Assembly (NCBI GenBank): GCA_914767715.1
Contig: OU612070.1
Span: 25,410,025 to 25,470,024, forward strand
From: Membranipora membranacea
Taxonomy: Eukaryota > Bryozoa > Gymnolaemata > Cheilostomatida > Membraniporidae
Length of the DNA stretch: 60,000 bases
Direction: 5' to 3'
Position 1 is the stretch's first letter. Each line of letters opens with the position of its first letter. This document shows positions 23,902 through 36,467 of the stretch, piece after piece. Made by a program: the position numbers and the translations under genes. The notes under the pieces are model-generated. The model did not search any database. It saw only the letters and a list, made by a program, of their open reading frames with translations, and was not told where the DNA came from.

Positions 23902-25087
23902 TATGGAGTGCCATCTGTAAAATAATTGGTCAAAGAATAGATGGGTACATTTTGACTATGCGGACTTTAATCTTTGCATGGTGGATTTCCATTTTTGCCA
24001 TGTCAACTTTCCTGTTTATATGGTGAATAATGGTGTTTACCTGGTGGATTTTGATGTTGAGTATGCCAACTTTCATGTTTGTTAGGTAGACTGTCATGTT
24101 TATTGGGTGAATTCCCATGTTTAGTAGGTGAAATTTCATGTTTAGTAGGTGAACTTTCATGTTTAGTAGGTGAACTTTCATGTTTAGTAGGTGAATTATA
24201 CTGTTTTGCTGGTCAACTGTAAATGCTTTTGTGCATCATGTTTGATAGGTGGACTTTCATATTTACTTGGTGGACTTTAATTTTTTGGGTGACCTCTGTT
24301 ATAGGACATTACGAGGAAATAGCATCAATAGAGTTGTGTTCTCAATGCAGTAGCCTGTGATCCTCATAAAACAAAGCTAATATTGAGATACTTGACTCCT
24401 GTCAAAGCTTATTTAGGCTTTCAATAATCACAATGGAAGTGGTTTCGGTTCAACGCATCAACACATAAATGGGAATTTTGCCCCTTGAATAAGATCTCTC
24501 ACCCAAAATTGTACCCCAAAACATGCATAATGTTGTACTTGGTAATTAATCATGTTGATGGCATTAGGCTTAAAGCAGGACAACCATATCTTAGCAAAAT
24601 CAAACCTTCCAGCCAGAAACTGAAACAGGCACTACTTGCCCATTGGGAGTGACACTTTGATCTTAGCCAATAGGGCGAAAACAGTATATAGTGTGCTACA
24701 TGAAGTTTATTAGAAATTATGTGGTGTATTATACCGTACCCTACTGAAATTCACACTCAGACAGTGTGCAAGTTCATCTACTAAACATGAAAGTTCACCT
24801 ACTAAACATGAAAATTCACCTACTAAACATGAAAGTTCACCTACTTAACATGAAAGTTCACCTACTAAACATGGGAATTCACACGCTAAACATGACAGTC
24901 TACCTAACAAACATGAAAGTTGGCATACTGAACATCAAAATCCACCAGGTAAACACCATTATTCACCATACAAACATAGAAGTTAACATGGCAAACATGG
25001 AAATCCACCATGCAAAGATTATAGTCTGCATAGTAAAAATGTACCCATCTATTCTTTGACCAATTATTTTACAGATGGCACTCCATA
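23902..25087. mobile_element. Foldback element with 21-base internal repeats
   Basis: The insertion is proven by unit 3, which reads 'caatgccactggcgacaaaa' uninterrupted. Here CACTGG is duplicated on both sides (23896-23901 and 25088-25093). The ends are TATGGAGTGCCATCTGTAAA and its reverse complement. The inverted arms run about 280-300 bases each and contain runs of a 21-base repeat ('aacatgaaagttcacctact' type), about 5 units in the right arm and fewer in the left. The middle (about 24200-24760) is unique and shows no transposase. Read outward, the repeats stay open and would give a MKVHLLN repeat, which I take as a by-product. Confidence 0.8.
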
Positions 25088-26935
25088 CACTGGTGACAAA
25101 ATTTCCTATCTTACATTCTACAAGGAACCTTTTTCTTTAGTTATGATCTTGTGAGTAACATACTTACTGGTGTGGAAAATCAATATGATATATCTGTAAC
25201 GCCATTTTCCTATGGCGTCTAAGAATGATGCTCAATCCTTTATTGGGAGGACAGGAAGTTCCATTCAGATGGTAATTGTATACACATTTATGTCATTATA
25301 CCCATTAATGAATCTGATGAATAATGGGGGGTGAGTATTGGTCATTGCTTGCAATTTTCATTTTAACAGATTATTATTTTGTTTCCAAAGTCGACAATAT
25401 CATCTTTGTGCTTCTACCCTTTGTTTAATGTGGTGTTTTTTGGTATGATTAGTCAATACAAATTATGGAAAGAAGCTCAATGAGCATTACTGTCAGTTTC
25501 ATATTTGTAATTCTTATAGCGGTGTTGTTATCATAAAATGTAAAGGACTTCCAGCTACAATGTTGTTCCCTTGAAATAAGTGTAAGTGGTTTTGTACATC
25601 CTTTAAGTGTGTTAAGCTAAAGGATGTCATAGAACTACTCTTATCAAATGTTGTATAGAGTTCTGATTTTCAGGATGTCAATGGACTATATTGTTCATAA
25701 AAACAAATCAATGGGAGTTTCAGGATGTTGCACAGACCTAGCCTGGAGCCGGAAAAATCTAAAAAAACATAGTCTAAACTGCATTTGAATATATAGCGTG
25801 CCATTATAGACTTATCATTTCTAAACATAAATTATTTTACTCTCGGGCTTTAAATTATAAAAGAAGAGGTAGATTTAAAGATTGCAAAGGGATGAGTATT
25901 CATTTACGAAGCAACAACGCGACAAAGTGTGATGATAACACAGCCAAAATTGCTGTGCATCCTATAGATAGATAATAAAGGTTATCTTTGGTCTCTTATT
26001 CAGGGCTCTCAACCACTCAGATTTAGCCTGAGTTACTCAGGTTTTTGGTTCAACTCAGGCAACTCAGGGGATTTTAGATTATTAGCTAAAAACACAGATT
26101 TTGCCTCATATCCATCAAAGTTGGGGAATTCCTCTGGGTGTTGCCTGGTTGTATCATGATAAAGAAACAATTTTGTGTTGTGATATATGAAATACATTAA
26201 CCAGGATGAATTTCACAGTGATTCTATATCAATGATCCGCTAACAACTCTAAAAAAACCAGTATCATTCATGTGCAGAGGACTAAATTGCTCTCTAGGCT
26301 TTGGCAGCCGGACCCATTGAGGAGGCAAACAGAGCTCTAAAATTCTAAGCTGTTGGTGCACAGGGCATTTCACTCCTTCAAAATGCCACCTTCTATGTTG
26401 TTTTTGATGATCAGAGATGAAATGTTGACTTTGCTCATAAAAGCAAAGCTTATATATTATGCTTAGTCGAAGCCCCTTCCCCCTTCAGTCGGCCCACAGC
26501 TGCGGAAAAATATCTGACGCGACAGCTGATGGTTGTCATCAAAATGTCATTGCTTGGAATTATTGCAGTGCATCCTGGTCTGAAGGGTTGACACTGTCCT
26601 ACACAGTTCCTGTTAGATATACATACTTTTCTCGGCAACCAAAGTCATCTCATTGGAAATGTTTTCCACTCAGTGCCAGAAAAAAAATGTGATAGATGAA
26701 TGATAGATGAAGTGTCGTTACGTCAGTTTGAATGTTAACTGATAATTATAGCTAGCCCAATAAATTCTTGTAATATCTTTGATCAGTTGAGTAACGTAAA
26801 GACGTCATTCTTGCTGAGAGCGTTGAACTTTTGAGTAATTGTGATAAATAATATTGAGGCGAAAAACATCGTAATTCATATTTGTATACCCAGCATACTT
26901 TCGGACAGGTATTTCTGATAACCAAAAGTGCTTGA

Positions 26936-27301
26936 AGGGCAACCGAGGTTTCGCAGCCATGCATTAGTGGTAGTAAATAATGTGCTAGGCAGCACCAGCT
27001 TCATGCATGACGCGGCGCAAAACTCAAAGTAGTTGCTGACTCTAAGCTGGGGAACACTTCAGTTTAGGGGAGGTTTCTAGACATTGCTGTAATAATGACA
27101 GAGGACAGGCTAAATAATAACAGGAACAGGAAACTGCTCTGTGGTATTCTATTTTAGCTGAGTTGGAGTACCTGATGGATGAATTGTTTCACAGGAATTC
27201 TGATTGAATAATCATCAGAATTAGATCTTGTATTTTTCCCGATGCAGAAGGTGCAATCTGCTATCAGTCGATGAGAACTTGTTTGAAACCTTGGTTGCCC
27301 T
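26936..27301. mobile_element. MITE with AGGGCAACC ends and TTAA target, unit 3 only
   Basis: Units 2 and 4 read 'aaagtgcttaacaacaccc' uninterrupted. Unit 3 has 366 extra bases starting AGGGCAACCGAGGTTTC and ending GAAACCTTGGTTGCCCT, which are inverted ends of 17 bases with one mismatch. They are flanked by TTGA on the left and TTAA on the right, consistent with a TTAA target duplication that has mutated on one side, as in piggyBac-type elements. No coding capacity. Confidence 0.75.
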
Positions 27302-27753
27302 TTAACAACACCCTGGTATTTGTTCGTTAATTAATACCAGCAGAGTATATGTACATATTTTGATGGTTGATTCACCAGCACTATGCTTTAAATGAGTCAG
27401 ATTGGCTCCTAAACGCTGTCAATACAGTAGTGGTATTAATGTAAAAGCGAGCAAATATATCAAGGTAGCCCCGTGAAACCTTGGAAAAAGCTATAGCAAG
27501 GTGGCCAGGAGAAGTCATAATCACACCTCTCGCAAAGTTTTTGATCACTGGAAAATGACCAGAATAAATCCTATTGATAAGCACAGGCGCTTACTTATCT
27601 TTATATTTGGGAATTGAAAGAACAGATAATCAATCAATCTGTTGGAAAGTTATATCATGAGTTTTTTTGAGATTGAGTGTAATGTAATTAAGGACTGCCT
27701 TAACATTGGTTCTTTCAATCGACATGGATGTTGGCAAGTGCCATAAAGGAAAA

Positions 27754-28187
27754 TCATTCCTTTTCCAACTGATTTTGTTCCATCCCATAATTGGAATATG
27801 ATAGTTCAAAATCGAGATGAACTATACCCTGGATAAACTTATCTGCTATCCTGAAGGATATACCCTGATCAAACTTGATTTCTTGGGCCAATGAGTTCCA
27901 TGGGTAGATGTATCAGTTCCTGTGTTTTTTGCGCTGTTGATTCACCTACAAAGTAAGACAACAGAGCTGTCCTCTTGTTTTCTGTAAGTTATTTTCTAGG
28001 TCTTCAGAAGAATCGATTGCTACATAATCCTTATACTCACTTGATTTATTTGGCTACTTGTATGTTTTAATGTACAGGAGAGATCTTCCAGAGAGTTGAG
28101 AGGAGTATGAGCTTCGTTTATTTGTACACAGCCTTTATGCAAATCTAATCTCATGTCTCGCTGCATGCAGGTCCTTGTCTGTTTATT
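27754..28187 (-). pseudogene. Broken copy of the NWYIYPW gene (unit 3)
   Basis: The two exons align with 34754-34939 and 35040-35186 of unit 4, with splice signals preserved (donor gtgagt at 28040, acceptor at 27946). The last exon has a nonsense change where unit 4 encodes the Trp of NWY (TGG to TGA), ten codons in. Beyond it the frame stays open to almost the same end. This looks like recent loss. Confidence 0.65.
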
Positions 28188-28635
28188 CTGAGGTGCATTT
28201 TGAAAGGAATTAAGTTTTCTAGCTTAGTTTTAAATAATGATCATTCGTTGACATAACTTCATAACCCGGTATTAAGAAAATGTTTTATATCATCACACTA
28301 ATAAAGCTAAAAACCCATAACCGGCTTATTACGATGTGAGTCACTGATTGGACTAACTGCAAGGTTAACACAAGGGGTGCAATGCATACTCAATAAAACT
28401 TGCAAGTTTTATACAAATCACAACATGGCATATCAATGAGATAACGCCTTGCAAAGATGAGGATTATTTCAAAACTAAATCGCAAGTTGTCTCTCCCATT
28501 TGAAATACAAGATAACTGCTCGCTTTTGCTGGACCACAGTGAATTCAAAATAGAGAATCCTTGTACCACTGTACAAGGCAATATCAAAAACTCAACTGAA
28601 AGAAAAAATATTTTGTCCAAAAATTCACACAAAAT

Positions 28636-28988
28636 GGGGCTCCCCGCGTATTTTACTGAACATTGAAGATTGAGTGTTTTAAAATTGAAGAAAAGATTTG
28701 GTCAGTTTAACTGAAAAATCAAGAAAGATTCTAGACTGTAATTCAGTCCAACAATTTGGAGTTGGCTACCTAAGTTAGGTGTTTTCAAACAACAACAAAC
28801 TTAAATTCATCAGCCAATCAAAACAAAACCAAAACCCAAGCACATGAGTCATTCTACGCAGAAATGAGTAGATAACACCAAAGTCCAGTTGTTTTGAAGA
28901 ATTTATTCTGAAGATGAGAGTTTTAAAATTGAAGATTGCTCTATTTTCTCTGAAGAAATTGAAGACAGCTTAGTGTACAGGGAGCCCC
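28636..28988. mobile_element. MITE with GGGGCTCCC inverted ends, unit 3
   Basis: Orthologous to the element at 19485-19851, at the same place in the unit, with a few small deletions (353 bases). Its presence in units 2, 3 and 4 but not 1 dates the insertion after unit 1 branched off. Confidence 0.8.
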
Positions 28989-30402
28989 ACAATTCAAATT
29001 CAGTTGCAATTGCAATGATTTATATAGAGACAATTATTAGAATAAAAATTAAGGAAATCAAACCATAAGCTCCAAAGTTAGTATTTTCCGCATGGCATGA
29101 CCATAATTTTCTTAGACACCAAACATAATTTTTAATTGCCCCATCGTATAAATTAAGTTGAGCATTCGAAAATGGCCAAACGAGGCAAAAGTGTCATCAA
29201 ATTGCGGAATAACATTCAAAAAATGATTGTAAACTGAAAATAAAAGTATGATATATATTTGCTAGTGTACCGGGTTACTGTTATCTTAAATGGCCCACTG
29301 GTCAACAGTTTTATATAGTATCTAGGATGAGTATTTTAGATCAGAAAATCTCCTTTAGCAGATTGAGATTGCAGTCTGAAGTAGAAAGCAAAAAAAATGT
29401 AGATACCAGCTTACCAAGTATTGCGGAAAGTGTTTTTCAGCTTCTACTCAATACTTTCAAATACATGGTTTATTAATGTAAGCCTTTGTGGAAAATTCAT
29501 TATATACAAGTTGCATGATGTCCCGTTCATGTTATTTGCTTATCATAGTTTTTACAGGGGTTTTTGACAGGCATTTCTGTAAGATAGAACTATCAATCAC
29601 TATATGGATCACTAATTGACTATTTTATTGACTATTTCATTTACTATTTTATTTTATTTTAGTTTACTTTTACTATCATTACAAAATAAGGTGCAGTTCT
29701 AAATGAGCAATAAAAACCGTAGCTGGCGACGGGTGTTGTATGAATGGCAGCATTGTTAGTGAATACATTACAGCATTGTTGTTAAATACAATACAGCATT
29801 GTTATACAGCCAATATCGTTAGAAGTCCTTTGTTGGATCAGACCAAGTACCTAAACTATGCCTTAGCATGCAACATCGGCTGCACCAACAGACCATTAAC
29901 TTTGAATTTTTCATAAAACTGGCTATTGGCCATTTTGAACCGGACTTTATTATTAGTTGCAATTCAGTTTGGATTTCAAGCCAACCAGCAGCTTCACTTC
30001 AGCTATCCCCATGGAACTAATTACAGCCATCAATCCCATCATGTTGGTCCTTCGTGCAGTTTCTCAGAACAAAACACTGCTCATTTAAGATTTAGAGCAT
30101 CAGGCTGAATTCCCTTATTATTGACTTTTTTCTATCGTGTAAGGTGAGTCTATATCATCCGTGTAAAATATTTTTGGAAGCCAGAGATCATTCTTCCATA
30201 AATAGGACAGCGACATAAACAGAGACAATGATATTTTCATAAATACACCTGACTGCTTTGTTTTTATTTATCTATTTATGCATGGTCTTTATTTGTCTTT
30301 GGCATTGAGACAGGCAGTAATAAAGTATATATTTATTCATATATAGAATACAGTGTCTGCTATCAGTCATTTGAGAGCCATACATGGATTCCTCAGGTTA
30401 GA

Positions 30403-30707
30403 CTAGCTGACTGTTGCACAGAGGTTTCGATTGCAATAGTATTCAAGGGCCTCGGACAAGGACTTGGCATCACAATGCGTAACAGCTAAAAAGAAACATC
30501 AAAATATGTATCAAGATTCAGAATGAGGAACTTAGTTCTCTATAATTTATATTGGTTTGAAAAGGTAAAATAATGCAGAGATTCTCATACAGCAGTTTAT
30601 TCTTTTAGCCCATTGTGCATATGTCAATCTATAATTGCAGGCTTAGCTGAAGACACTGACTTACCCAGTACTGTTATGAGCAGAGATATCAGTGCATATA
30701 CCTTCAT
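30403..30707 (-). CDS. Short secreted Cys peptide, array copy 3
   Basis: The signal exon (30665-30714, ATG at 30705-30707) encodes MKVYALISLLITVL, differing from copies 1-2 by N2K. The last exon (30403-30485) adds a junction Ala and 26 codons before TAG, for a 41-residue precursor. There are three cysteines: one just after the signal region, then a C-X4-C ring enclosing Asn-Arg-Asn-Leu. An extra Cys next to the likely signal cleavage site is absent from copies 1 and 2 and might allow dimerisation. Minus-strand AATAAA lies at 30332-30337, 66 bases past the stop. The intron between the two exons differs from that of copy 1 at only a few positions in about 180, whereas the mature coding part is very different. 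Confidence 0.7.
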
Positions 30708-31072
30708 TTCTTACCTGAAACATTAGAAAAGCCAGATGAGTGATTTAAGAAAGCAAACAAAATAGTAAAAAGGCACAAACTGGATGCTCTCTTTTGCCGT
30801 CGCGACTTAATGCTTTTATGTACATTTTGATTTTATTTGCATTCATCATCATCAGCAGATGTTCCCCCTGATATGCAAAAAATACTATAACCACAAAACA
30901 AGGGTTCAACCTTGACGTGTCCTATAGCAAAATATAGAGAAAAATTGAAATGGGTGGCAGTAAAGACAAAATGATATTATGGCCAAGCCTCATATGCTTA
31001 AATCACCTGAATCACTTAAATCACCGACATGATAAGTTAACACGCAAACGCATGTCCATACTTCATACTTAC

Positions 31073-31152
31073 AAATTGTTTGAGAGTTCAGTGAGGAATC
31101 AAAGTGAGTTAAATACCTTATGACTGCTTCTCAGTCGAGGCTTGTTTATATA
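31073..31152 (-). promoter_or_regulatory. TATA promoter and non-coding exon 1, peptide copy 3
   Basis: TATATAAA at 31145-31152 on the minus strand. The leader exon ends at 31073 before gtaagtatg. The intron to the signal exon is shorter than in copies 1 and 2 because of the deletion shared with unit 4. Confidence 0.65.
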
Positions 31153-32004
31153 GGGAACTTTAATTACAATTTGGAATGTGTTGATGTTTGGTAATGTAAT
31201 TTTCATTATTGAGGACTAAGTACGAGTACATTTATTGGCAAATATTAGGAACAAGGATGCAATAAACTGCATGGAAGCTATTGATTCCCAGGATATGCCG
31301 CTATCTTTCAGCTGCATATGCATTTTTTAATAGCATATCAATAACAATATGATTGAGTGTAATCAATTATTTCATATAAGCTATCGCAATAATTCAGGCA
31401 CTGCCATAACTACAAATGTACGCTAAAGTGGATATGATGATTCATTAGGAAGTTCTACCATCAGTGGATACGCAAGAAATGATTCCCCAATTAAAGAAAG
31501 ATTCCTGTTTATCAGGACATTTCCTAAATATAAAAAAACAACTTTTTAATATATCATGGTTATAAAAAGCGTCCCAAAATGGCCCCGCTTCCCATTTTTC
31601 AAGAAATATAAAAACCTACCAGTGTTGCAGTATGATCAGAGGATAGAGTACTTTAAACTTATCTCGAGTTGTTCATCAAAGTTCATGATGCACAGTTTAA
31701 ACCATTGAATAATTTAATAAAAAGGTAACACACATTTCAAAATTACATCTATCATATCCTTAATTCATAAATGATCTAGATGTACAAACCGAATTTGGCA
31801 GAAAAACGCCTATATATCAGGATCTGCTATGTGCTTGAAATTCACATGTATCTAACTTCACAGTTGTGACACAAGGCGACATTGCCCAGCCTGGTTGTTA
31901 ACCTTATGAATTGATTTGTGTTATCTGTGACCTTCATTGCTTCCAATCACCTTTTACCAAGGCTAACTTCTGATCATTGCAGAGGTCCAAAATCTGAATG
32001 CCCT

Positions 32005-32132
32005 TCAATTCTTACAATAAACTTTGTTACTAAAACAATGGTCTAGGTACCAGTGATGAGAATTTGGTGATTGTATGAATGTATTTGTGCGCCTCTTAAA
32101 CTCAGCAGCGTGATGTACTGGAGTGAATTCCA
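32005..32132 (-). CDS. Conserved terminal-exon candidate, unit 3
   Basis: Same 128-base open frame and acceptor as in the other units. T to A and N to H replacements precede NWYLD-like HWYLD. Both C-X6-C cysteines are kept. Confidence 0.35.
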
Positions 32133-34753
32133 CTAGCGAAAAACAGTAGCAGTAAAATACACAGGAGTAAAATATCAAATGATATAAATAGTACCTAAAT
32201 ATTATGTTAAAAATCAGAGTATTTATAATAAAATGTATTGCGTGGCCTTTCTGTCCTACAGCAGGGCATCTGGATGGCGGGCGACAGCCGAGTCTGTCAC
32301 CCACTCTTCCTAATTACTTGCTTGTTGGGTGTGCCCTTCATCATTGAAAGTGTTGGTCACGGTTTTATGTGATGGGTAGATTTTTGCGTCAAAATAAATT
32401 TTGAAAATTTCTGTATGGCACACAACTGACTGAGAGATCTGGTTCGCATTTAACATGCTCAGTGTAGTAAGCTTCATTATATTTCCTTCCAAAATGTGTA
32501 AGTTGTCCCGAGCATCTAAACAAAGTGCAACTCGCCTAAGATAATATTTATTCCATTCAATGCCACTGGCGACAAAATTGCCTATCTTACATTCTACAAG
32601 GAATCTTATTCTTTAATTATGATCATGTGAGTAACATACTTACTGGTGTGGATAATCAATTCGATATATATATGTAACACCAATTTCCTATGGCGTCTAA
32701 GAATGATGCTCCATCCTTTATTTGGAGGACAGGAAGTTCCATTCAGATGGTAATTGTTTACACATTTATGTTATTATACCAATGAATGAAACTGATGAGT
32801 AACGGGGGGGGGGGGGGGATGAGTATTGGTCATTGCTTACAATTTTCATTTTAACAGATTATGATTTTGTTTCCAAAGTCGACAATATCATCTTTGTGCT
32901 TCAACCCTTTGTTTAATGTGGTGTTTTTGGGTATGATTAGTCAATATCAAATATGGAAAGAAGCTCAATGAGCATTACTGTCAGTTTCATATTTGTATTT
33001 CTCATAGCGGTGTTGTGATCATAAAATGTAAAGGACTTCTAGCTACAATGTTGTTCCCTTGAAATAAGTGTTAGTGGTTTTTTACATCCTTAAAGTGTGT
33101 TGAGTTAAAGGATGTCATAAAACTATTGTTAGCAAATGTTGTATAAAGTTCTGAGTTTCAGGATATCAAGAGCATAATGTTCATCAAAAGCAGATCAATG
33201 GGAGTTTCAGGATGTTGCACAGACCTAGCCTGGAGCCGGAAAAATCTAAAAGAAACATAGTTGACAGGCTAGTCTAAGCTGCATTTGAATATATAGCGTG
33301 ACATTATAGACTTATCATTTCTAAAAATAATTAATTTTATTCTCGAGGCTTTAAATTATAAAAGAAGATGTAGATTTGAAGATTGCAAAGGGATAAGTAT
33401 TCATTTACGAAGCAACAACGCGACAAAGTGTGATGATAACGCAGCCAAAATTGCTGTGCATCCTATAGATAGATAATAAAGGTTATCTTTGGTCTCTTAT
33501 TCAGGGCTCTCAACCACTCAGATTTAGCCCGAGTTACTAATGTTTTTGGGCTCAACTCAGGCAACTCAGGGGATTTTAGATTATTAGCTAAAAACTCAGA
33601 TTTTGCCTCATATTCATCAATGTTGGGGAATTCCTCTGGGTGTGGCCTGGTTGTATCATTATAAAGAAACACTTTTATTATGTGATATATGAAATAAATT
33701 AACCAGGATGAATTGCACAGTGATTCTATATTAATGATCTGCTAACACCTCTAAAAAAACCAGTATCATTCATGTGCAGAGGACTAAACTGCCCTCTAAG
33801 CTTTGGCGGCCGGACCCATTGAGGAGGCTAACAGAGCTCTAAAACTTTAAGCTGTTGGTGCACAGGGCGTTTCAGGCCTTAAAAATGCCACCTTCTATGT
33901 TGTTTTTGATGATCAGAGATGAAATGAAAACTTTGATCGTAAAAGCAAAGCTTATATTATATGCTTAATTGAAGCCCCTTCCCCCTACAGTGGGCCCAAA
34001 GCTGCGGAAAAATATCTGACCCGACAGCTGTTGGTTGTCATCAAAATGTCATTGTTTGGAATGATTGCAGTGCATCCTGGTTTGCAGGGTTGACACTGTC
34101 CTACACAGATCCTATTAGATATACATACATACTTGTAATATTTTTGATCAGTGAAGTAATGTTAAGACGTCATTCTGGCTGAGAGCGTTGAACTTTTGAG
34201 TAATTGTGATAGATAATATTGAGGCGAAAAACATCGTAATTCGTATTTTTATACCCAGTATACTTTTGGACAGGTATTTCTGATAACCAAAAGTGCTTAA
34301 CAACACCCTGGTATTTGTTTGTTAATTAATACCAGCAGAGTATATGTACACATTTTGATGCTTGAATCACCAGCACTATGCTTTGTATGAGTCAGATTGG
34401 GTCCTAAACACTGTCAATACAGTAGTGCCATTAGTGAAAAAGTGAGCAATTAGATCAAGGCAGCCCCGTGAAACCTTGGAAAAAGCTATAGCAAGGTGGC
34501 CAGGAGAAGTCATAATCATACCTCTCACAAAGTTTTTAATCACTGGAAAATGACCAGAATAAATCCTATTGATAAGCACAGGCGCTAAATTATCATTATA
34601 TTTGGGAATTGAAGGAACAGATAATCAATAAAGCTGTTGGAAAGTTATATCATGAGTTATTTTCAGATTGAATATCATGTAATTAAGGACGCGCCTGAAC
34701 ATTGGTTTTTCAATCGACATGGATGTGGCAAGTGCCATAAAGGAAAATCATTC

Positions 34754-35186
34754 CTATTCCAGCTGATTTTGTTCCATCCCATAATTGGAATATGATAGTT
34801 CAAAATCGAGATGAACTATACCCTGGATAAACTTATCTGCTATCCTGAAGGATATACCCTGATCAAACTTGATTTCTTGGGCCAAAGAGTTCCATGGGTA
34901 GATGTACCAGTTCCTGTGTTTTCTGTGCTGTTGATTCACCTACAAAGTAAGACAAGACAACAGAGCTGTCCTGTTGCTTTCTGTAAGTTATTTTCAAGGT
35001 CTGAAGAAGAATCGATTGCCACATAATCCTTATACTCACTTGATTTATTTGGCTACTTGTATGTTTTAATGTACAGGAGAGATCTTCCAGAGAGTTGAGA
35101 GAAGTATGAGCCTCGTTTATTTGAGAACAGCCTTTTTGCAAATCTAATCTCATGTCTCGCTGCATGCAAGTCCTTGTCTGTTTTTT
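34754..35186 (-). CDS. Unrecognised gene, last two exons (coiled coil plus NWYIYPW tail), intact copy
   Basis: The exon at 35040-35186 follows an acceptor (aatgcacctcag), has 49 codons and ends in phase 0 at gtgagt. The exon at 34754-34939 follows 'tactttgtag' and has 61 codons before TAG. The first exon reads as a stalk with coiled-coil spacing (DLQKGCSQINEAHTSLNSLE). The second starts basic (QQHRKHR) and continues NWYIYPWNSLAQEIKFDQG, then an alternating hydrophobic pattern suggesting beta strands (ISFRIADKFIQGIVHLDFEL). Splice phases agree. This is a gene fragment of 110 codons, and the start of the gene was not found to the right. I do not recognise the family. A stalk followed by a beta-rich head would fit an extracellular ligand, but that is only a guess. 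Units 1-3 carry broken versions. Confidence 0.5.
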
Positions 35187-35418
35187 CTGAGGTGCATTTT
35201 GAAAGGATGCTGATTAAAAGCAATATCAAATGTAAATTAATGTCAATAACCTCTAAGGTATTTTATCTAAGATCATTCAGTTTAATTATGCAGTATGATG
35301 TACAAGGGTGTATAATCAATCAAGTTGATAGTATGGATCAATGAGCTACAAAGACAATCCCAAATTAACGTTTCAAAAACTACATAAATTAGCATTTATT
35401 TTACAAGGTTAAATGTTG

Positions 35419-35636
35419 CGGCAGGCAGGGTAGGGTAGTGGTGAGGATTCGAGCATCTCAATCTGAGAGTTACAGGTTCGAATCCCGGTCACTACCCATG
35501 CTGTTGAAGGAGGTGAGCTCTCTGGACGATAGCCTAGCTTGCCCACTCCTACCTTGTACAGGAGTGTGCTAAATTGAATATGTATATGTATCTATCTTAT
35601 ATCTAGAGCAGCTAAATAAAAAGTGATTTACACACA
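35419..35636 (+). repeat. tRNA-derived SINE, second family, unit 4 only
   Basis: Absent from the same place in units 1-3, which read 'atgt.gctgtcttttgatctc'. The insert begins 'ggcaggcagggtaggg', has an A-box-like TAGTGGTGAGGATTCG and a B box GGTTCGAATCC, then 'cggtcactaccc', a body and an A-rich 3' end. A few target bases were lost. It differs in body from the 18913 family. Confidence 0.8.
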
Positions 35637-36100
35637 TTTTGATCTCTAAGAGTTTTGATGTTTACATTACCTTAAACTTTCTAGCTTAATTTTGAATAAT
35701 GATCAATCGTTGACTTAACTTCATAACCCGGTTTTAAGAAATTGTCTTATATCATCACACTAATAAAGCTAAAAGCCAATAACAGGCTTATTTCGATGTG
35801 ATTCACTGACTAACGGGACTAACTGTAAGGTTAACACAAGGGGTGCAATGCATACTCAATAAAACTTACAAGTTTTATACAAATCACCACATGGCATATC
35901 AATGAGATAACGCCTTGCAAAGATGAGGATTATTTCAAAACTAAATCGCAAGTTGTCTCTCCCATTTGAAATACAAGATAACTACTCGCTTTGCTGGACC
36001 ACAGTGAATTCAAAATAGAAAATCCTTGTACTACTGTACAAGGTAATATCAAAAACTCAACTGAAAGAAAAAAGATTTTGTATAAAAAATTCACACAATT

Positions 36101-36467
36101 GGGGCTCCCCGCGTATTTTACTGAAGATTTAAGATTGAGTGTTTTAAAGTTGAAGAAAAGATTTCGCCAGTTCAAATGAAAAATCAATAAAAGATTCTAG
36201 ACTGTAATTCAGTCCAACAATTTGGAGTTGGCTACCTAAGTTAGGTGTTTTGGACAAACAACTCCAAACAATAACAAACTTAAATTCATCAGCCAATAAA
36301 AACAAAACCAAAACCCAAGCACATGAGTCATTCTACGCAGAAATGAGTAGATAACACCACAGTCCAGTTTTTTTGAAGAATTTATTCTGCAGATGAAAGT
36401 TTTAAAATTGAAGATTGCTCTGTTTTCACTGAAGAAATTGAAGACAGCTTTGTGTGCAGGGAGCCCC
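36101..36467. mobile_element. MITE with GGGGCTCCC inverted ends, unit 4
   Basis: Same element and insertion site as at 19485-19851 (367 bases), with 'acaatt' on both sides. Confidence 0.8.

Larger units (their letters stand above)
17398..26811. repeat. Tandem segmental duplication, unit 2
   Basis: Second copy of the array and the longest. Its extra length comes from a SINE with a small local duplication (about 18850-19165), the GGGGCTCCC MITE (19485-19851), a long poly-T tract near 20540-20620 and the 1.19 kb foldback element (23902-25087). It keeps a segment near 21,900-22,200 that units 3 and 4 have lost. Confidence 0.85.
26812..34171. repeat. Tandem segmental duplication, unit 3
   Basis: Third copy, shorter because about 1 kb around the peptide promoter region (the 11,690/21,947 'cagatgtttaccatatataaa' landmark) is deleted, a deletion shared with unit 4. 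It carries the GGGGCTCCC MITE and a private TTAA-flanked MITE. A G-homopolymer of about 15 bases lies at 32804-32818. Confidence 0.85.

Noticed and set aside
23930-24181. MKVHLLN-repeat protein
   Set aside because: The frame follows from a 21-base repeat inside the foldback element's arm. There is no promoter, splice or family evidence.
24766-25059. CRISPR-like array of regular repeats
   Set aside because: Repeats are contiguous with no unique spacers, and the setting is a eukaryotic foldback element.
26459-26692. Overlapping frames on both strands near the unit boundary (about 17040-17230 and 26450-26690)
   Set aside because: The frames differ in start and end between units and have no splice support. 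I could not choose either strand.
33463-33672. Minus-strand frame reading EEFPNIDEYEAKSEFLANN in unit 3
   Set aside because: The same place has a stop in unit 1 and a frameshift in unit 2. Repeated 'actcag' words make the open frame look accidental.
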